Positions 49,320-58,021 of a DNA stretch of 64,000 nt are shown piece after piece. The DNA is from JAFAZJ01 sp050183765. Lineage in GTDB: Bacteria > Pseudomonadota > Alphaproteobacteria > Reyranellales > Reyranellaceae. The notes under the pieces are model-generated. The model searched no databases, had not been told where the DNA came from, and worked only from the letters and a program-made list of their open reading frames with translations. Made by a program: the position numbers and the translations under genes. Position 1 is the stretch's first letter, and every line of letters starts with the position of its first letter. Location: contig JBFXAZ010000014.1 of assembly GCA_050183765.1 (NCBI GenBank), positions 1-64,000 of the forward strand. The letters run 5' to 3'.

Positions 49320-52300
49320 ATGAAAGGTCTGCTGATCGCCAATCGCGGCGAGATCGCGATCCGTGTCGCGCGCACCGCCGCCGACATGGGCATCCGCACC
49401 GTCAGCGTGCATTCAGAGGACGATGCGACCTCGCTGCACACGCGACGCTCGGACGAAACGCGGGCGCTGAAGGGCGTCGGCGTCGCGGCATACCTCGATG
49501 TTGCAGGCATCATCGCCGCCGCCAGGGACTCGGGTTGCGACGCGATCCATCCCGGCTACGGCTTTCTCAGCGAGAACCCGGCCTTCGCGCGCGCCTGCGC
49601 CGAGGCCGGCATTACCTTCGTCGGTCCGACGCCCGAGACTCTCGATCTGTTCGGCGACAAGGCGCAGGCCCGGGCATTGGCCGAGAAGCTTGGCGTGCCC
49701 GTCGTGCCCGGCATCTCGAAGGCGACGACGCTCGAGGAGGCGCGCGCGTTCCTCAAGGCGCATGGCGCGATCATGATCAAGGCGATCGCCGGCGGCGGCG
49801 GTCGCGGCATGCGCCCGGTGACGGCGGACACCGAGCTCGACGAGGCTTTCGCGCGCTGCCGGTCCGAGGCCAGGCAGGCCTTCGGCAACGGCGATGTCTA
49901 TGTCGAGCGGCTGTTCGCCAGGGCGCGGCACGTCGAGGTGCAGGTACTGGGCGACGGGTCAGGCGCGGTGAGCCATCTGTGGGAGCGCGAGTGCAGCGTG
50001 CAGCGCCAGCGCCAGAAGATCATCGAGGTCGCGCCGGCGATGACGCTCTCGCCTGAGGTGCGCCAGTCGCTGCTCGACGCCGCGGTGAAGCTGGCCTCGG
50101 CGGCGAAGTACCGGGGCGCAGGCACCTTCGAGTTCCTGGTCGACGCCACCGACAACAGGACCATCGCCTTCATCGAGGCTAATGCGCGCCTGCAGGTCGA
50201 GCACACCGTGACCGAGGAGGTCACCGGCATCGATATCGTGCGCGCGCAGCTCGCCATCGCCTCGGGCTCGACGCTGGCGGCGCTCGGCCTGACGCAGGAC
50301 AAGATTCCGTCGCCGCGCGGCATCGCGGTGCAGGCACGCGTCAACATGGAGACCATGACCGCCGATGGCGGCGCGCGTCCATCGGGCGGCACGATTTCCG
50401 CCTTCGAGCCGCCCAGCGGCCCGGGCATCCGCGTCGATGCCTTCGGCTATTCGGGCTATCGCACCAGCCCGCGCTTCGATTCGCTGCTGGCCAAGGTGAT
50501 CGTGCACACGCCGTCCGGTGCGCTGCCCGAGGCGATGGCCAAGACCTATCGCGCGCTGTCGGAGTTCCGGATCGCCGGCGTCGCCACCAACATCGGCTTC
50601 CTGCAGACGCTGCTGAAGCACGACGATGTACGCGCCGGAAACGTGCACACCCGCTTCGTCGAGGAGCACATCGGCGAGCTGCTGCAGGGCGAGCATCCGA
50701 CGCTGTACTTCGCGCCGCAGGCCGCCGCGACCCAGCCGCGGCTCGCGGGCGCGCGCGTCGATTCGAAGGACCCGTTGGCGGTGCTCAACCACGGCCTCGA
50801 CGGCCGCGAGCTGCTGCGCGATGCCAGCGAACACTCGGAAGGCGGCGATCTCGGCGGTCCCGACGGCACCGTGCCGCTGCCGGCGCCGATGCAGGGCACC
50901 ATCGTCTCGCTCTCCGTCAACGAGGGCGAGATGGTGCGCGTGGGCCAGTCCATCCTGGTGATGGAGGCCATGAAGATGGAGCACGTCATCAAGGCGACGA
51001 CCGGCGGCGTGGTGCGCGCGCTTACGGTGGCCAAAGGCGATACCGTGTTCGAGGCGCACCCGCTGATCTTCGTCGAGCCCAGCGACGAGGCCGGCGCCGC
51101 GATCGAGGAGCGTGCCGAGATCGATCTCGACCGCATCCGCCCGGATCTCGCCGAGGTGCTGGAGCGCAAGGCCAAGACCACCGACGAGGGCCGGCCCGAC
51201 GCGGTGGCGCGGCGCCGCAAGACCAACCAGCGCACGACGCGCGAGAACATCGCCGACCTCGTCGATCCCGGCAGCTTCGTGGAGTACGGCGCGCTGGTGG
51301 TGGCGGCGCGCAGGCGCACGACGCCGATGAAGGAACTGATCGAGACCACGCAGGCCGACTCGCTGATCATGGGCCTGGGCCAGATCAACGCCGACAAATT
51401 CCCCGACAAGGATGCCCGCGTCGCCGTCGTCGCCTACGACTACACGGTGCTGGCCGGCACGCAGGGCAAGAAGGGCCACGAGAAGAAGGACCGCATGTTC
51501 AAGCTGGCGGAGACCTGGCGGCTGCCGCTGGTGATGCTGGCCGAAGGCGGCGGCGGGCGCGGCAGCGACACCGACACGATCTCGGTCGGCAGCCTGCAGC
51601 TCGACACCTTCCACAGGTTTGCGCGGCTCTCGGGCTCGGTGCCGCTGGTCGGCGTCACCTCGGGCCGCTGCTTCGCCGGCAACGCCGTGCTGCTGGGGTG
51701 CTGCGACGTGGTGATCGCCACCGCGAACTCGACCATCGGCATGGGCGGCCCGGCGATGATCGAGGGCGGTGGCCTGGGCGTCTTCAAGCCCGAGGAAGTC
51801 GGGCCGATGAAGGTGCAGGTTCCCAACGGCGTGGTCGACATCGCCGTCGAGGACGAGCGAGAGGCCATGGCCGTCGCGCGCCAGTACATCTCGTACTTCC
51901 AAGGCCCGTTCCAGGAGTGGAGCTGTCCCGACCAGCGCAGGCTGCGCCACGCGGTGCCGGAGAACCGGCTGCGCGCCTACGACATGCGCGCGCTGATCGA
52001 GACCATGGCCGACACCGACTCTGTGCTCGAGATCCGCCGCGGCTTCGGCCACGGCATGATCACCGCCTTCATCCGCATCGAGGGCCGGCCGATCGGCGTG
52101 GTCGCCAACAACCCCGCCTATCTCGCCGGTGCGATCGACAGCCCGGCGGCCGACAAGGCCTCGCGCTTCATGCAGCTGTGCGACGCCTTCGACATCCCGC
52201 TGCTCTTCCTCTGCGACACGCCCGGCAACATGGTCGGGCCGGAATACGAGAAGACCGCGCTGGTGCGCCATTGCTGCCGCACCTACGTCGTCGGCGCCAA

Positions 52301-52691
52301 CGTCACCGTGCCGACCTTCACCGTGGTGATCCGCAAGGCCTACGGCCTGGGCGCGCTGGGCATGGCCGGCGGCAGCTTCCACGCCTCGATCTTCTCGATC
52401 GCCTGGCCGACCGGCGAGTTCGGCGGCATGGGTCTGGAGGGCCAGGTCAAGCTCGGCCGCCGCAAGGAGCTGGCGGCGATCACCGACCCGGCCGAGCGGC
52501 TGGCCACCTACGAGCGCTACGTCGCGGAGATGTACGAGCGCGGCAAGGCGCTGAACACCGCCTCGCTGTTCGAGCTCGACGACGTCATCGACCCCGCCGA
52601 CACGCGCCGCTGGATCGTGGCAGGGCTGAAATCGGCCCCGCCGCCGGCGCCGCGCACGGGCAAGAAGCGTGCCTTCGTCGATACGTGGTGA
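49320..52691 (+). CDS. Single-chain biotin-dependent acyl-CoA carboxylase
   Basis: A 1123-residue multidomain enzyme. Biotin carboxylase is at about 1-450 (MKGLLIANRGEIAIR, ATP-grasp loop AIAGGGGRGMRPV). The biotin carrier is at about 510-590 with biotinyl Lys552 in EAMKMEH, and a full carboxyltransferase runs from about 600 to the end (GSDTDTISVGS, FLCDTPGNMVGPEYEKTALVR). All activities lie on one polypeptide, as in bacterial long-chain or single-chain acyl-CoA carboxylases, unlike the usual two-subunit forms. It fixes bicarbonate onto an acyl-CoA, probably the thioester made by the upstream CoA-transferase. An in-frame GTG at 49311 is a weaker start. Confidence 0.9.
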   Translation: MKGLLIANRGEIAIRVARTAADMGIRTVSVHSEDDATSLHTRRSDETRALKGVGVAAYLDVAGIIAAARDSGCDAIHPGYGFLSENPAFARACAEAGITFVGPTPETLDLFGDKAQARALAEKLGVPVVPGISKATTLEEARAFLKAHGAIMIKAIAGGGGRGMRPVTADTELDEAFARCRSEARQAFGNGDVYVERLFARARHVEVQVLGDGSGAVSHLWERECSVQRQRQKIIEVAPAMTLSPEVRQSLLDAAVKLASAAKYRGAGTFEFLVDATDNRTIAFIEANARLQVEHTVTEEVTGIDIVRAQLAIASGSTLAALGLTQDKIPSPRGIAVQARVNMETMTADGGARPSGGTISAFEPPSGPGIRVDAFGYSGYRTSPRFDSLLAKVIVHTPSGALPEAMAKTYRALSEFRIAGVATNIGFLQTLLKHDDVRAGNVHTRFVEEHIGELLQGEHPTLYFAPQAAATQPRLAGARVDSKDPLAVLNHGLDGRELLRDASEHSEGGDLGGPDGTVPLPAPMQGTIVSLSVNEGEMVRVGQSILVMEAMKMEHVIKATTGGVVRALTVAKGDTVFEAHPLIFVEPSDEAGAAIEERAEIDLDRIRPDLAEVLERKAKTTDEGRPDAVARRRKTNQRTTRENIADLVDPGSFVEYGALVVAARRRTTPMKELIETTQADSLIMGLGQINADKFPDKDARVAVVAYDYTVLAGTQGKKGHEKKDRMFKLAETWRLPLVMLAEGGGGRGSDTDTISVGSLQLDTFHRFARLSGSVPLVGVTSGRCFAGNAVLLGCCDVVIATANSTIGMGGPAMIEGGGLGVFKPEEVGPMKVQVPNGVVDIAVEDEREAMAVARQYISYFQGPFQEWSCPDQRRLRHAVPENRLRAYDMRALIETMADTDSVLEIRRGFGHGMITAFIRIEGRPIGVVANNPAYLAGAIDSPAADKASRFMQLCDAFDIPLLFLCDTPGNMVGPEYEKTALVRHCCRTYVVGANVTVPTFTVVIRKAYGLGALGMAGGSFHASIFSIAWPTGEFGGMGLEGQVKLGRRKELAAITDPAERLATYERYVAEMYERGKALNTASLFELDDVIDPADTRRWIVAGLKSAPPPAPRTGKKRAFVDTW

Positions 52692-52736
52692 GCGGGCGAG
52701 ACTTGATTGTGGGTAACATATAGGTTACCATAAGCA

Positions 52737-53060
52737 ATGGTCGAGCTTCTGGAGTTCCAGACGGAGGACGGCAGAAGCCCATTCGGCCTTTGGTTCGCGG
52801 CGCTCGACGCGGAGGCTGCGGCAAAGGTCACAGTCGCCCTGACGCGCATGAGTCTCGGCAATTTCTCGAGCGTCGAGCCTGTCGGGTCCGGGGTGTCCGA
52901 ATACAAGATCAATTGGGGGCCAGGATATCGTATCTACTTCGGCAAGGACGGCGATCGATTCGTGATCCTTTTGGTCGGAGGCACGAAAAAGCGGCAGGCG
53001 TCGGATATCGCGAAGGCGAAAGGCCACTGGGCCGACTACAAGCGCCGCAAACAATCTTGA
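52737..53060 (+). CDS. RelE/ParE-superfamily toxin (HigB-like)
   Basis: A 107-residue protein with SPFGLWFAALDAEAAAKVTVAL, then YKINWGPGYRIYFGKDGDRFVILLVGGTKKRQ and the KAKGHWADYKRR tail. This is the pattern of the RelE/HigB addiction-module toxins that cleave ribosome-bound mRNA. It precedes its antitoxin by 10 bp, the reversed order typical of higBA. The region is less GC-rich than its surroundings, consistent with acquisition. Confidence 0.82.
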   Translation: MVELLEFQTEDGRSPFGLWFAALDAEAAAKVTVALTRMSLGNFSSVEPVGSGVSEYKINWGPGYRIYFGKDGDRFVILLVGGTKKRQASDIAKAKGHWADYKRRKQS

Positions 53061-53070
53061 TGAGGAATGC

Positions 53071-53436
53071 ATGGTGCTGACACGCAGCTTCAAGGAGACA
53101 ATACAGGCGCGGGTCGAGCGCGATCCGGCGTTCCGTCAAGCGCTGCTGCGCGAAGGCGTCGAGGCAATGCTCGGCGGCGACGTTGAGGTCGGCAAGGCGA
53201 TCCTGCGCGATTACATCAAGGCTACCGTGGGATTCGAGCGGCTCGGTGCGGCGACCGGCACCCAGCCGAAGAGCCTGATTCGCATGTTTGGCCCGAGCGG
53301 CAATCCGCAGGCGCGCAATTTGTTCGGTGTGATCGGCTATCTGCAGCGCGACGCTGGCGTGCGGTTGGCCGTCTCGACGACGCCCGCTGTCGTACGCCGC
53401 CGTCCTCAAAGAGCGGCGAAAGCCCAGGCAGCCTGA
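53071..53436 (+). CDS. Antitoxin of the adjacent RelE/HigB-type toxin
   Basis: A 121-residue protein with SFKETIQARVERDPAFRQALLREGVEAML and the DYIKATVGFERLGAATGTQPKSLIRMFGPSGNP segment. This is the helix-turn-helix-like form of the HigA / addiction-module antidote family encoded beside such toxins. It would bind the toxin and repress the pair. The basic C-terminus (RRRPQRAAKAQ) is extra. It starts 10 bp after the toxin stop. Confidence 0.78.
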   Translation: MVLTRSFKETIQARVERDPAFRQALLREGVEAMLGGDVEVGKAILRDYIKATVGFERLGAATGTQPKSLIRMFGPSGNPQARNLFGVIGYLQRDAGVRLAVSTTPAVVRRRPQRAAKAQAA

Positions 53437-53470
53437 ATGCAACCTGGTGGGGCGCCGCCTCTCCACCTCA

Positions 53471-54301
53471 TCACTTGATCGCCAGCCAGATCTCGAAGCC
53501 GCCGAGCCCGGTGCGGCCGTCGAACTCGGGGCCGTAGCGTTCGAAGAACGGCGCGTCGGCGGCCTGGAAGCCGGAAGCGGGCAGCCACTTGCTCCAGATC
53601 GTCACCACGGTGCGGCGGATGGTCGAGATGTGCTCGCGATGGGAGAACACCGCGTAGCGCTGAGGCGGGATGCGCACGCGGGCGTACTCCTTGGGCACGT
53701 CGGAGAAGTCGCGCACCTGCACGCCGGCGATGTAGTCGAAATTGCCGGCGTCGTCGGTGTTGAAGCAGACGCCGTAGGCCACGTCGCTGACCTTGCCCGG
53801 CATGTGAGCGGCCTCGGCATTGAAGCGCTGCCACAGGCCCGGGATGCCGGCGGCGCCGTCGTGGCTGTAACGGTCGCCCAGCCCGGCGATCAGCAGGGCC
53901 GGTGTGGTCTCGAAGCGCGGCGGCTCGAGCGCATCGGTGACGGTTTCGGTCATGAGGATGGCCTCGATCGGCGTGAGGTTGCACAGGCTGCGGCGGGCGC
54001 GCACGGCTTCGGGCGTCGTGCCGAACTGGTCGCGGAAGGCGCGGGTGAAGGCTTCGTGCGAGCCGTAGCCGGCGTCGAGCGCCACCGCGAGGATGTCGGG
54101 CGCGCCGCCGGCCAGCGCGCGCGCCGCCTCTGTCAGGCGCCGGCCGCGGACGTAGCGCATGACCGAGGTGCCCGTGGCGTAGCCGAAGGCGCGCACCAGC
54201 TGGAAGCGCGACACGCCGGCGATCGCGGCGATGTCGTCCAACCCGATGTCCTCGGCGAAGTGGCTCTCGATGAACCACAGGGCCTTGTCGACGGAGTCCA
54301 T
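53471..54301 (-). CDS. AraC-family regulator with GyrI-like effector domain
   Basis: A 276-residue protein. The N-terminal AraC double helix-turn-helix (about 1-105) has IAAIAGVSRFQLVRAFGYATG and ALDAGYGSHEAFTRAFRDQFG. The C-terminal GyrI/SOUL-like small-molecule-binding domain (about 115-276) ends GLGGFEIWLAIK. This arrangement occurs in Rob/SoxS-like and multidrug-sensing activators. It diverges from the SDR/acyl-CoA dehydrogenase cluster and may respond to a hydrophobic compound. Confidence 0.9.
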   Translation of the reverse strand: MDSVDKALWFIESHFAEDIGLDDIAAIAGVSRFQLVRAFGYATGTSVMRYVRGRRLTEAARALAGGAPDILAVALDAGYGSHEAFTRAFRDQFGTTPEAVRARRSLCNLTPIEAILMTETVTDALEPPRFETTPALLIAGLGDRYSHDGAAGIPGLWQRFNAEAAHMPGKVSDVAYGVCFNTDDAGNFDYIAGVQVRDFSDVPKEYARVRIPPQRYAVFSHREHISTIRRTVVTIWSKWLPASGFQAADAPFFERYGPEFDGRTGLGGFEIWLAIK

Positions 54302-54429
54302 GGCGTCCGTATAGGCCCTGCGGCGGATGCCCGCTTGATCGGCATTGCGTTCGCAGGCCGGAAAGTCGCGGTTGAAAGGCGGCGCCCGTCCGCGCCAGTC
54401 TGTGGCCTGAAAATCACGGGAGGGACCCC

Positions 54430-55329
54430 ATGGCGAGGTTGTGCGAAGGGCGCGTGGCGCTGGTGACCGGGGCGGCGCGCGGCGTCGGACGCGAGCATGC
54501 GCTGCTCCTGGCCAAGCACGGCGCCAAGGTCGTGGTCAACGATCTCGGCGGCGAGCGCGACGGCAAGGGCGCCGATCTGACGCCGGCACAGCAGGTCGTC
54601 CAGGAGATCAAGGCCATGGGCGGCGAGGCCGTGGTCAACGGCGACGACGTCTCCGACTGGAACGGCGCCAAGCGCATGGTCGACCAGGCGATCTCGACCT
54701 TCGGCAAGCTCGACGTGGTGCTCAGCAATGCCGGCATCCTGCGTGACCGCATGCTGACCAACATGACCGAGGAGGAATGGGATGGCGTGATCAAGGTGCA
54801 CCTCAAGGGCACCTTCGCGCCGGCCCGTCACGCCTGCGCCTATTGGCGTGACAAGTTCAAGGAGACCGGCCAGCCGGTGAACGGCCGGCTGATCACCACG
54901 ACATCGGTGTCGGGCATCTACGGCAATGTCGGCCAGACCAACTACGGTGCGGCCAAGGCCGGCATCGCCGCCTTCACCGTGATCGCCGCGCGCGAGATGC
55001 GCCGCTACGGCGTCACCTCGAACTCGATCTCGCCGTCGGCCTACACGCGCATGACCGCGGACCTCAGGCAGTATTCGCCGGAGGACCTGGAGAAGCGCGA
55101 TCCCAAGTGGGTGGCGCCGATCGCGGTGTGGCTGGCGAGCGAGGAGTCGGGCGACATCACTGGCCGCGTCTTCCAGGCCGGCAGCGGCCAGATCGCCGTC
55201 GCCGAGGGCTGGCACAAGGGTCCCACGATCCCGCAGGTCGCCGATCCGACGACGCTCGGTCCGATCGTCAAGGACATGGTGGCCAAGGCCCGCAAGAACG
55301 CCGGCATGGACGGCATGGATCTGGATTGA
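54430..55329 (+). CDS. SDR family, HSD17B4-like (3R)-hydroxyacyl-CoA dehydrogenase
   Basis: A 299-residue SDR with VTGAARGVGREHALLLAKHG followed by VVNDLGGERDGKG, a combination typical of the dehydrogenase part of peroxisomal multifunctional enzyme 2. It also has SNAGILRDR and the catalytic Tyr/Lys in TNYGAAKAG. It would oxidise a 3-hydroxyacyl-CoA, fitting the acyl-CoA dehydrogenase genes that follow. GGGAGGG precedes the ATG. Confidence 0.85.
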   Translation: MARLCEGRVALVTGAARGVGREHALLLAKHGAKVVVNDLGGERDGKGADLTPAQQVVQEIKAMGGEAVVNGDDVSDWNGAKRMVDQAISTFGKLDVVLSNAGILRDRMLTNMTEEEWDGVIKVHLKGTFAPARHACAYWRDKFKETGQPVNGRLITTTSVSGIYGNVGQTNYGAAKAGIAAFTVIAAREMRRYGVTSNSISPSAYTRMTADLRQYSPEDLEKRDPKWVAPIAVWLASEESGDITGRVFQAGSGQIAVAEGWHKGPTIPQVADPTTLGPIVKDMVAKARKNAGMDGMDLD

Positions 55330-55337
55330 CGCACGAT

Positions 55338-55365
55338 TACCTTCCCCCGCGAGCGGGGGAAGGTA
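55338..55365. repeat. Minimal type-B hairpin
   Basis: A single 28-bp hairpin with arms TACCTTCCCCCGC and GCGGGGGAAGGTA, the terminal part of the type-B repeat without the inner arms. It lies between the SDR and the first acyl-CoA dehydrogenase gene, 16 bp before its ATG. Confidence 0.75.
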
Positions 55366-55381
55366 GAAGACAGGACACGCC

Positions 55382-56506
55382 ATGAACTTCGATTTCTCCG
55401 ACGACCAGAAGATGCTCCAGGACCAGGTGCGCAAGTTCCTGGCGGACAAGAGTCCGTACAAGACCACGCGCCGCGTGCTGGAGAGCGACGAGGCCTATGC
55501 GGCGGAGGTCTGGAAGGGCCTCGTCGAGCTCGGCGTCACGGCGGCGACCATCCCGGAGGAATACGGCGGGTCAGGCATGGGGCCGCTGGAGCTCTGCGTC
55601 GTCGCCGAGGAACTCGGACGGGCGTGCGCGGCGGTGCCGTTCGCCTCGTCGGTCTATCTCGCGACGGAGGCGCTGAAGCTGTTCGGCAGCGAGGCGCAGA
55701 AGAAGGCGTGGCTGCCGAAGCTCGCCAGCGGCGAGGCGATCGGCACGGTCGCCACCGGTGAAGGCCCGCAGGCGCCGACGCCGCGCAGCGTGCGCGCCAA
55801 CTTCGGCGGCGGCAAGGTCACGGGGCAGAAATTGCCGGTGGCCGACGGCACGGCGGCGACCTTCGCCATCGTGCTGGTGAACACCGGCGGCGCCGGCGAT
55901 CGCGCTCTCTCCATGGCGCTGGTCGATCTCACCGGCGCGGGCGTGGCGCGCGAGGTGGTGCAGACCGTCGATCCGGCGCGCAAGCACGCGAAGATCACGT
56001 TCAGCGGCGCCGCCGGCGAGCTGCTGGGCGCCGAGGGCGCGGGCTGGAGCCAGCTCGAGACGCTGTACGACGCGGCGGCCGTGCCGATGGCCTTCGAGCA
56101 GATCGGCGGCGCGGAGTCGGCGATGTGGATGGCACGCGACTACGCGCTGCAGCGCCAGGCCTTCGGCCGGCAGATCGGCTCCTACCAGGCGATCAAGCAC
56201 AAGATCGCCGACATGTACGTCAAGCTCGAGCTGGCGCGCTCGAACGCCTACTACGGCGCGATGATGCTGTCGGAGGGCGGCGCCGACCTGCCGATCGCCG
56301 CGGCCGCCGCACGCATCGCCGCCACCGAGGCCTACGATTTCGCCGCCAAGGAGAACATCCAGACCCATGGCGGCATCGGCTTCACCTGGGAGGCCGACAC
56401 GCAGTTCCACTACCGCCGCTCGCGCCTGCTGTCGCTGGCGCTGGGCGGGCCGCTGGCGTGGAAGGACAAGCTGGTGACGAGGCTGGAGCGCAAGAACGCG
56501 GCGTAG
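55382..56506 (+). CDS. Acyl-CoA dehydrogenase family protein
   Basis: A 374-residue flavoprotein of the acyl-CoA dehydrogenase fold. The N-terminal helical part starts MNFDFSDDQKMLQDQVRKFL, the middle beta domain is shortened and Gly/Ala-rich (PQAPTPRSVRANFGGG), and the C-terminal helices have RQAFGRQIGSYQAIKHKIAD and THGGIGFTWEADTQFHYRR. The weak middle domain is typical of one partner of heteromeric acyl-CoA dehydrogenases, so it may pair with the dehydrogenase encoded next. Confidence 0.87.
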   Translation: MNFDFSDDQKMLQDQVRKFLADKSPYKTTRRVLESDEAYAAEVWKGLVELGVTAATIPEEYGGSGMGPLELCVVAEELGRACAAVPFASSVYLATEALKLFGSEAQKKAWLPKLASGEAIGTVATGEGPQAPTPRSVRANFGGGKVTGQKLPVADGTAATFAIVLVNTGGAGDRALSMALVDLTGAGVAREVVQTVDPARKHAKITFSGAAGELLGAEGAGWSQLETLYDAAAVPMAFEQIGGAESAMWMARDYALQRQAFGRQIGSYQAIKHKIADMYVKLELARSNAYYGAMMLSEGGADLPIAAAAARIAATEAYDFAAKENIQTHGGIGFTWEADTQFHYRRSRLLSLALGGPLAWKDKLVTRLERKNAA

Positions 56507-56519
56507 GTGACGTGCCTCC

Positions 56520-56664
56520 TACCTTCCCCCGCTTTGCGGGGGAAGGTGCCCGAAGGGCGGATGGGGGTGGCGGCATCGCGGTCAGACACGGCGGTTGGTG
56601 TTGTCGCACCAACCACCCCCATCCGGCGCTACGCGCCACCTTCTCCCGCCAGCGGGGGAAGGTA
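56520..56664. repeat. Type-B inverted repeat (copy 3, complete)
   Basis: 145 bp, with end hairpins TACCTTCCCCCGC / GCGGGGGAAGGTA and inner GGATGGGGGTG / CACCCCCATCC. It lies between two acyl-CoA dehydrogenase genes, ending 19 bp before the ATG at 56684. Confidence 0.85.
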
Positions 56665-56683
56665 GAAGAAAAAGGGAGCGACC

Positions 56684-57916
56684 ATGGACTTCAACGACAC
56701 CCCCGAGGAAGCCGCCTTCCGCGCCGAGGTGCGCAAGTGGCTCGAAGCGAACGCCACGCGCAAGAGCGAGGACAAGCAGGCCTATCGCGCCCGCGTCGAC
56801 GATCCGGGCCTGCTCAAGCGCGCCAAGGAATGGCAGGCCAAGAAGGCCGCCGCCGGCTACGCGCGCATCACCTGGCCCAAGGAATACGGCGGCATGGGCG
56901 GCACGCCGATCCAGCAGGTGATCTACCAGCAGGAGGAGTCGAATTTCCTCGTGCCGTTGGGGTTCTTCGACATCGGCCTGGGCATGTGCATCCCGACGAT
57001 GATGGCCTACGCGACGAAGGATCAGCTCAAGCGCCACGTCAAGCCGGCGCTCTTCGGCGAGGAGGTCTGGTGCCAGCTCTTCTCCGAGCCGGCCGCGGGC
57101 TCGGACGTCGCCGGCATCCGCACCAAGGCGGAGCGCGACGGCGACGACTGGATCATCAACGGCCAGAAGGTCTGGACCTCGGGCGCGCATTACAGCGACT
57201 GGGGCATCATCATCACCCGCACCGACCCCGACGTGCCCAAGCACCAGGGCCTCACCATGTTCTTCCTGAACATGAAGAGCCCGGGCGTCGAGGCGCGGCC
57301 GATCAAGCAGATCTCCGGCGGCGCGAACTTCAACGAGGTCTTCTTTACCAACGTGCGCGTGCCCGACAGCCAGCGGCTGGGCAAGGTCGGCGACGGCTGG
57401 AAGGCGGCGCTGACCACGCTGATGAACGAGCGGCTGGCCGTCGGCATGCCGGCGGGCGGCCTCGACGTCGACGAGCTGCTCGATCTCGCGCGCGCCACCG
57501 AGCTCGAGGACGGGCCGGCGATCCGCAACGGCCATGTCCGCTCGAAGATCGCCGACTGGTACGTGCAGTCGCAGGGCCTGAAGTACACGCGCTACCGCAC
57601 CTTGACGGCGCTGTCGAAGGGCCAGACGCCCGGCCCCGAATCGTCGATCATCAAGGTGATCGCCGCGCCCAAGATGCAGGACCTCGGCGCCATGGCGATG
57701 GAGCTGATGGGCCCGGCCGGCATCATGACCTCGGACGTGCCCGGCGCCGGCGGCTTCCAGGCGCAGTGGATCGGCGGCGCCGGCTTCCGCATCGCCGGCG
57801 GCACCGACGAGATCCTGCGCAACATCGTCGCCGAACGCGTGCTCGGCCTGCCGCAGGACGTGCGCGTCGACAAGGACGTGCCGTTCAACCAGCTCGGCAA
57901 GGCGCCGACGAAATAG
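56684..57916 (+). CDS. Acyl-CoA dehydrogenase family protein
   Basis: A 410-residue acyl-CoA dehydrogenase with an N-terminal helical domain (WLEANATRKS, ITWPKEYGGMGG), a middle domain with the flavin segment CQLFSEPAAGSDVAGIRT and DWIINGQKVWTSGAHY, and C-terminal helices ending IAGGTDEILRNIVAERVLGLP. It oxidises an acyl-CoA to the 2-enoyl-CoA. It lies in a same-strand cluster with three other family members, suggesting heteromeric enzymes. Confidence 0.92.
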   Translation: MDFNDTPEEAAFRAEVRKWLEANATRKSEDKQAYRARVDDPGLLKRAKEWQAKKAAAGYARITWPKEYGGMGGTPIQQVIYQQEESNFLVPLGFFDIGLGMCIPTMMAYATKDQLKRHVKPALFGEEVWCQLFSEPAAGSDVAGIRTKAERDGDDWIINGQKVWTSGAHYSDWGIIITRTDPDVPKHQGLTMFFLNMKSPGVEARPIKQISGGANFNEVFFTNVRVPDSQRLGKVGDGWKAALTTLMNERLAVGMPAGGLDVDELLDLARATELEDGPAIRNGHVRSKIADWYVQSQGLKYTRYRTLTALSKGQTPGPESSIIKVIAAPKMQDLGAMAMELMGPAGIMTSDVPGAGGFQAQWIGGAGFRIAGGTDEILRNIVAERVLGLPQDVRVDKDVPFNQLGKAPTK

Positions 57917-57920
57917 CGCT

Positions 57921-58018
57921 GTCATCCCCGGGGCCGTCCGCTGCCCCTGTGCGGAGCGAAGGATCTCGCGGTGGTGCAGTCCCATGGTCGCTAGGTCCTT
58001 CGCTTCGCTCAGGACGAC
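57921..58018. repeat. Type-C imperfect inverted repeat (copy 3)
   Basis: It starts GTCATCC, has GCGGAGCGAAGGATCTCGCGG inside, and ends GGTCCTTCGCTTCGCTCAGGACGAC-like sequence (right arm best preserved). It ends 3 bp before the GTG start of the MFS gene. Confidence 0.6.
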
Positions 58019-58021
58019 ACC

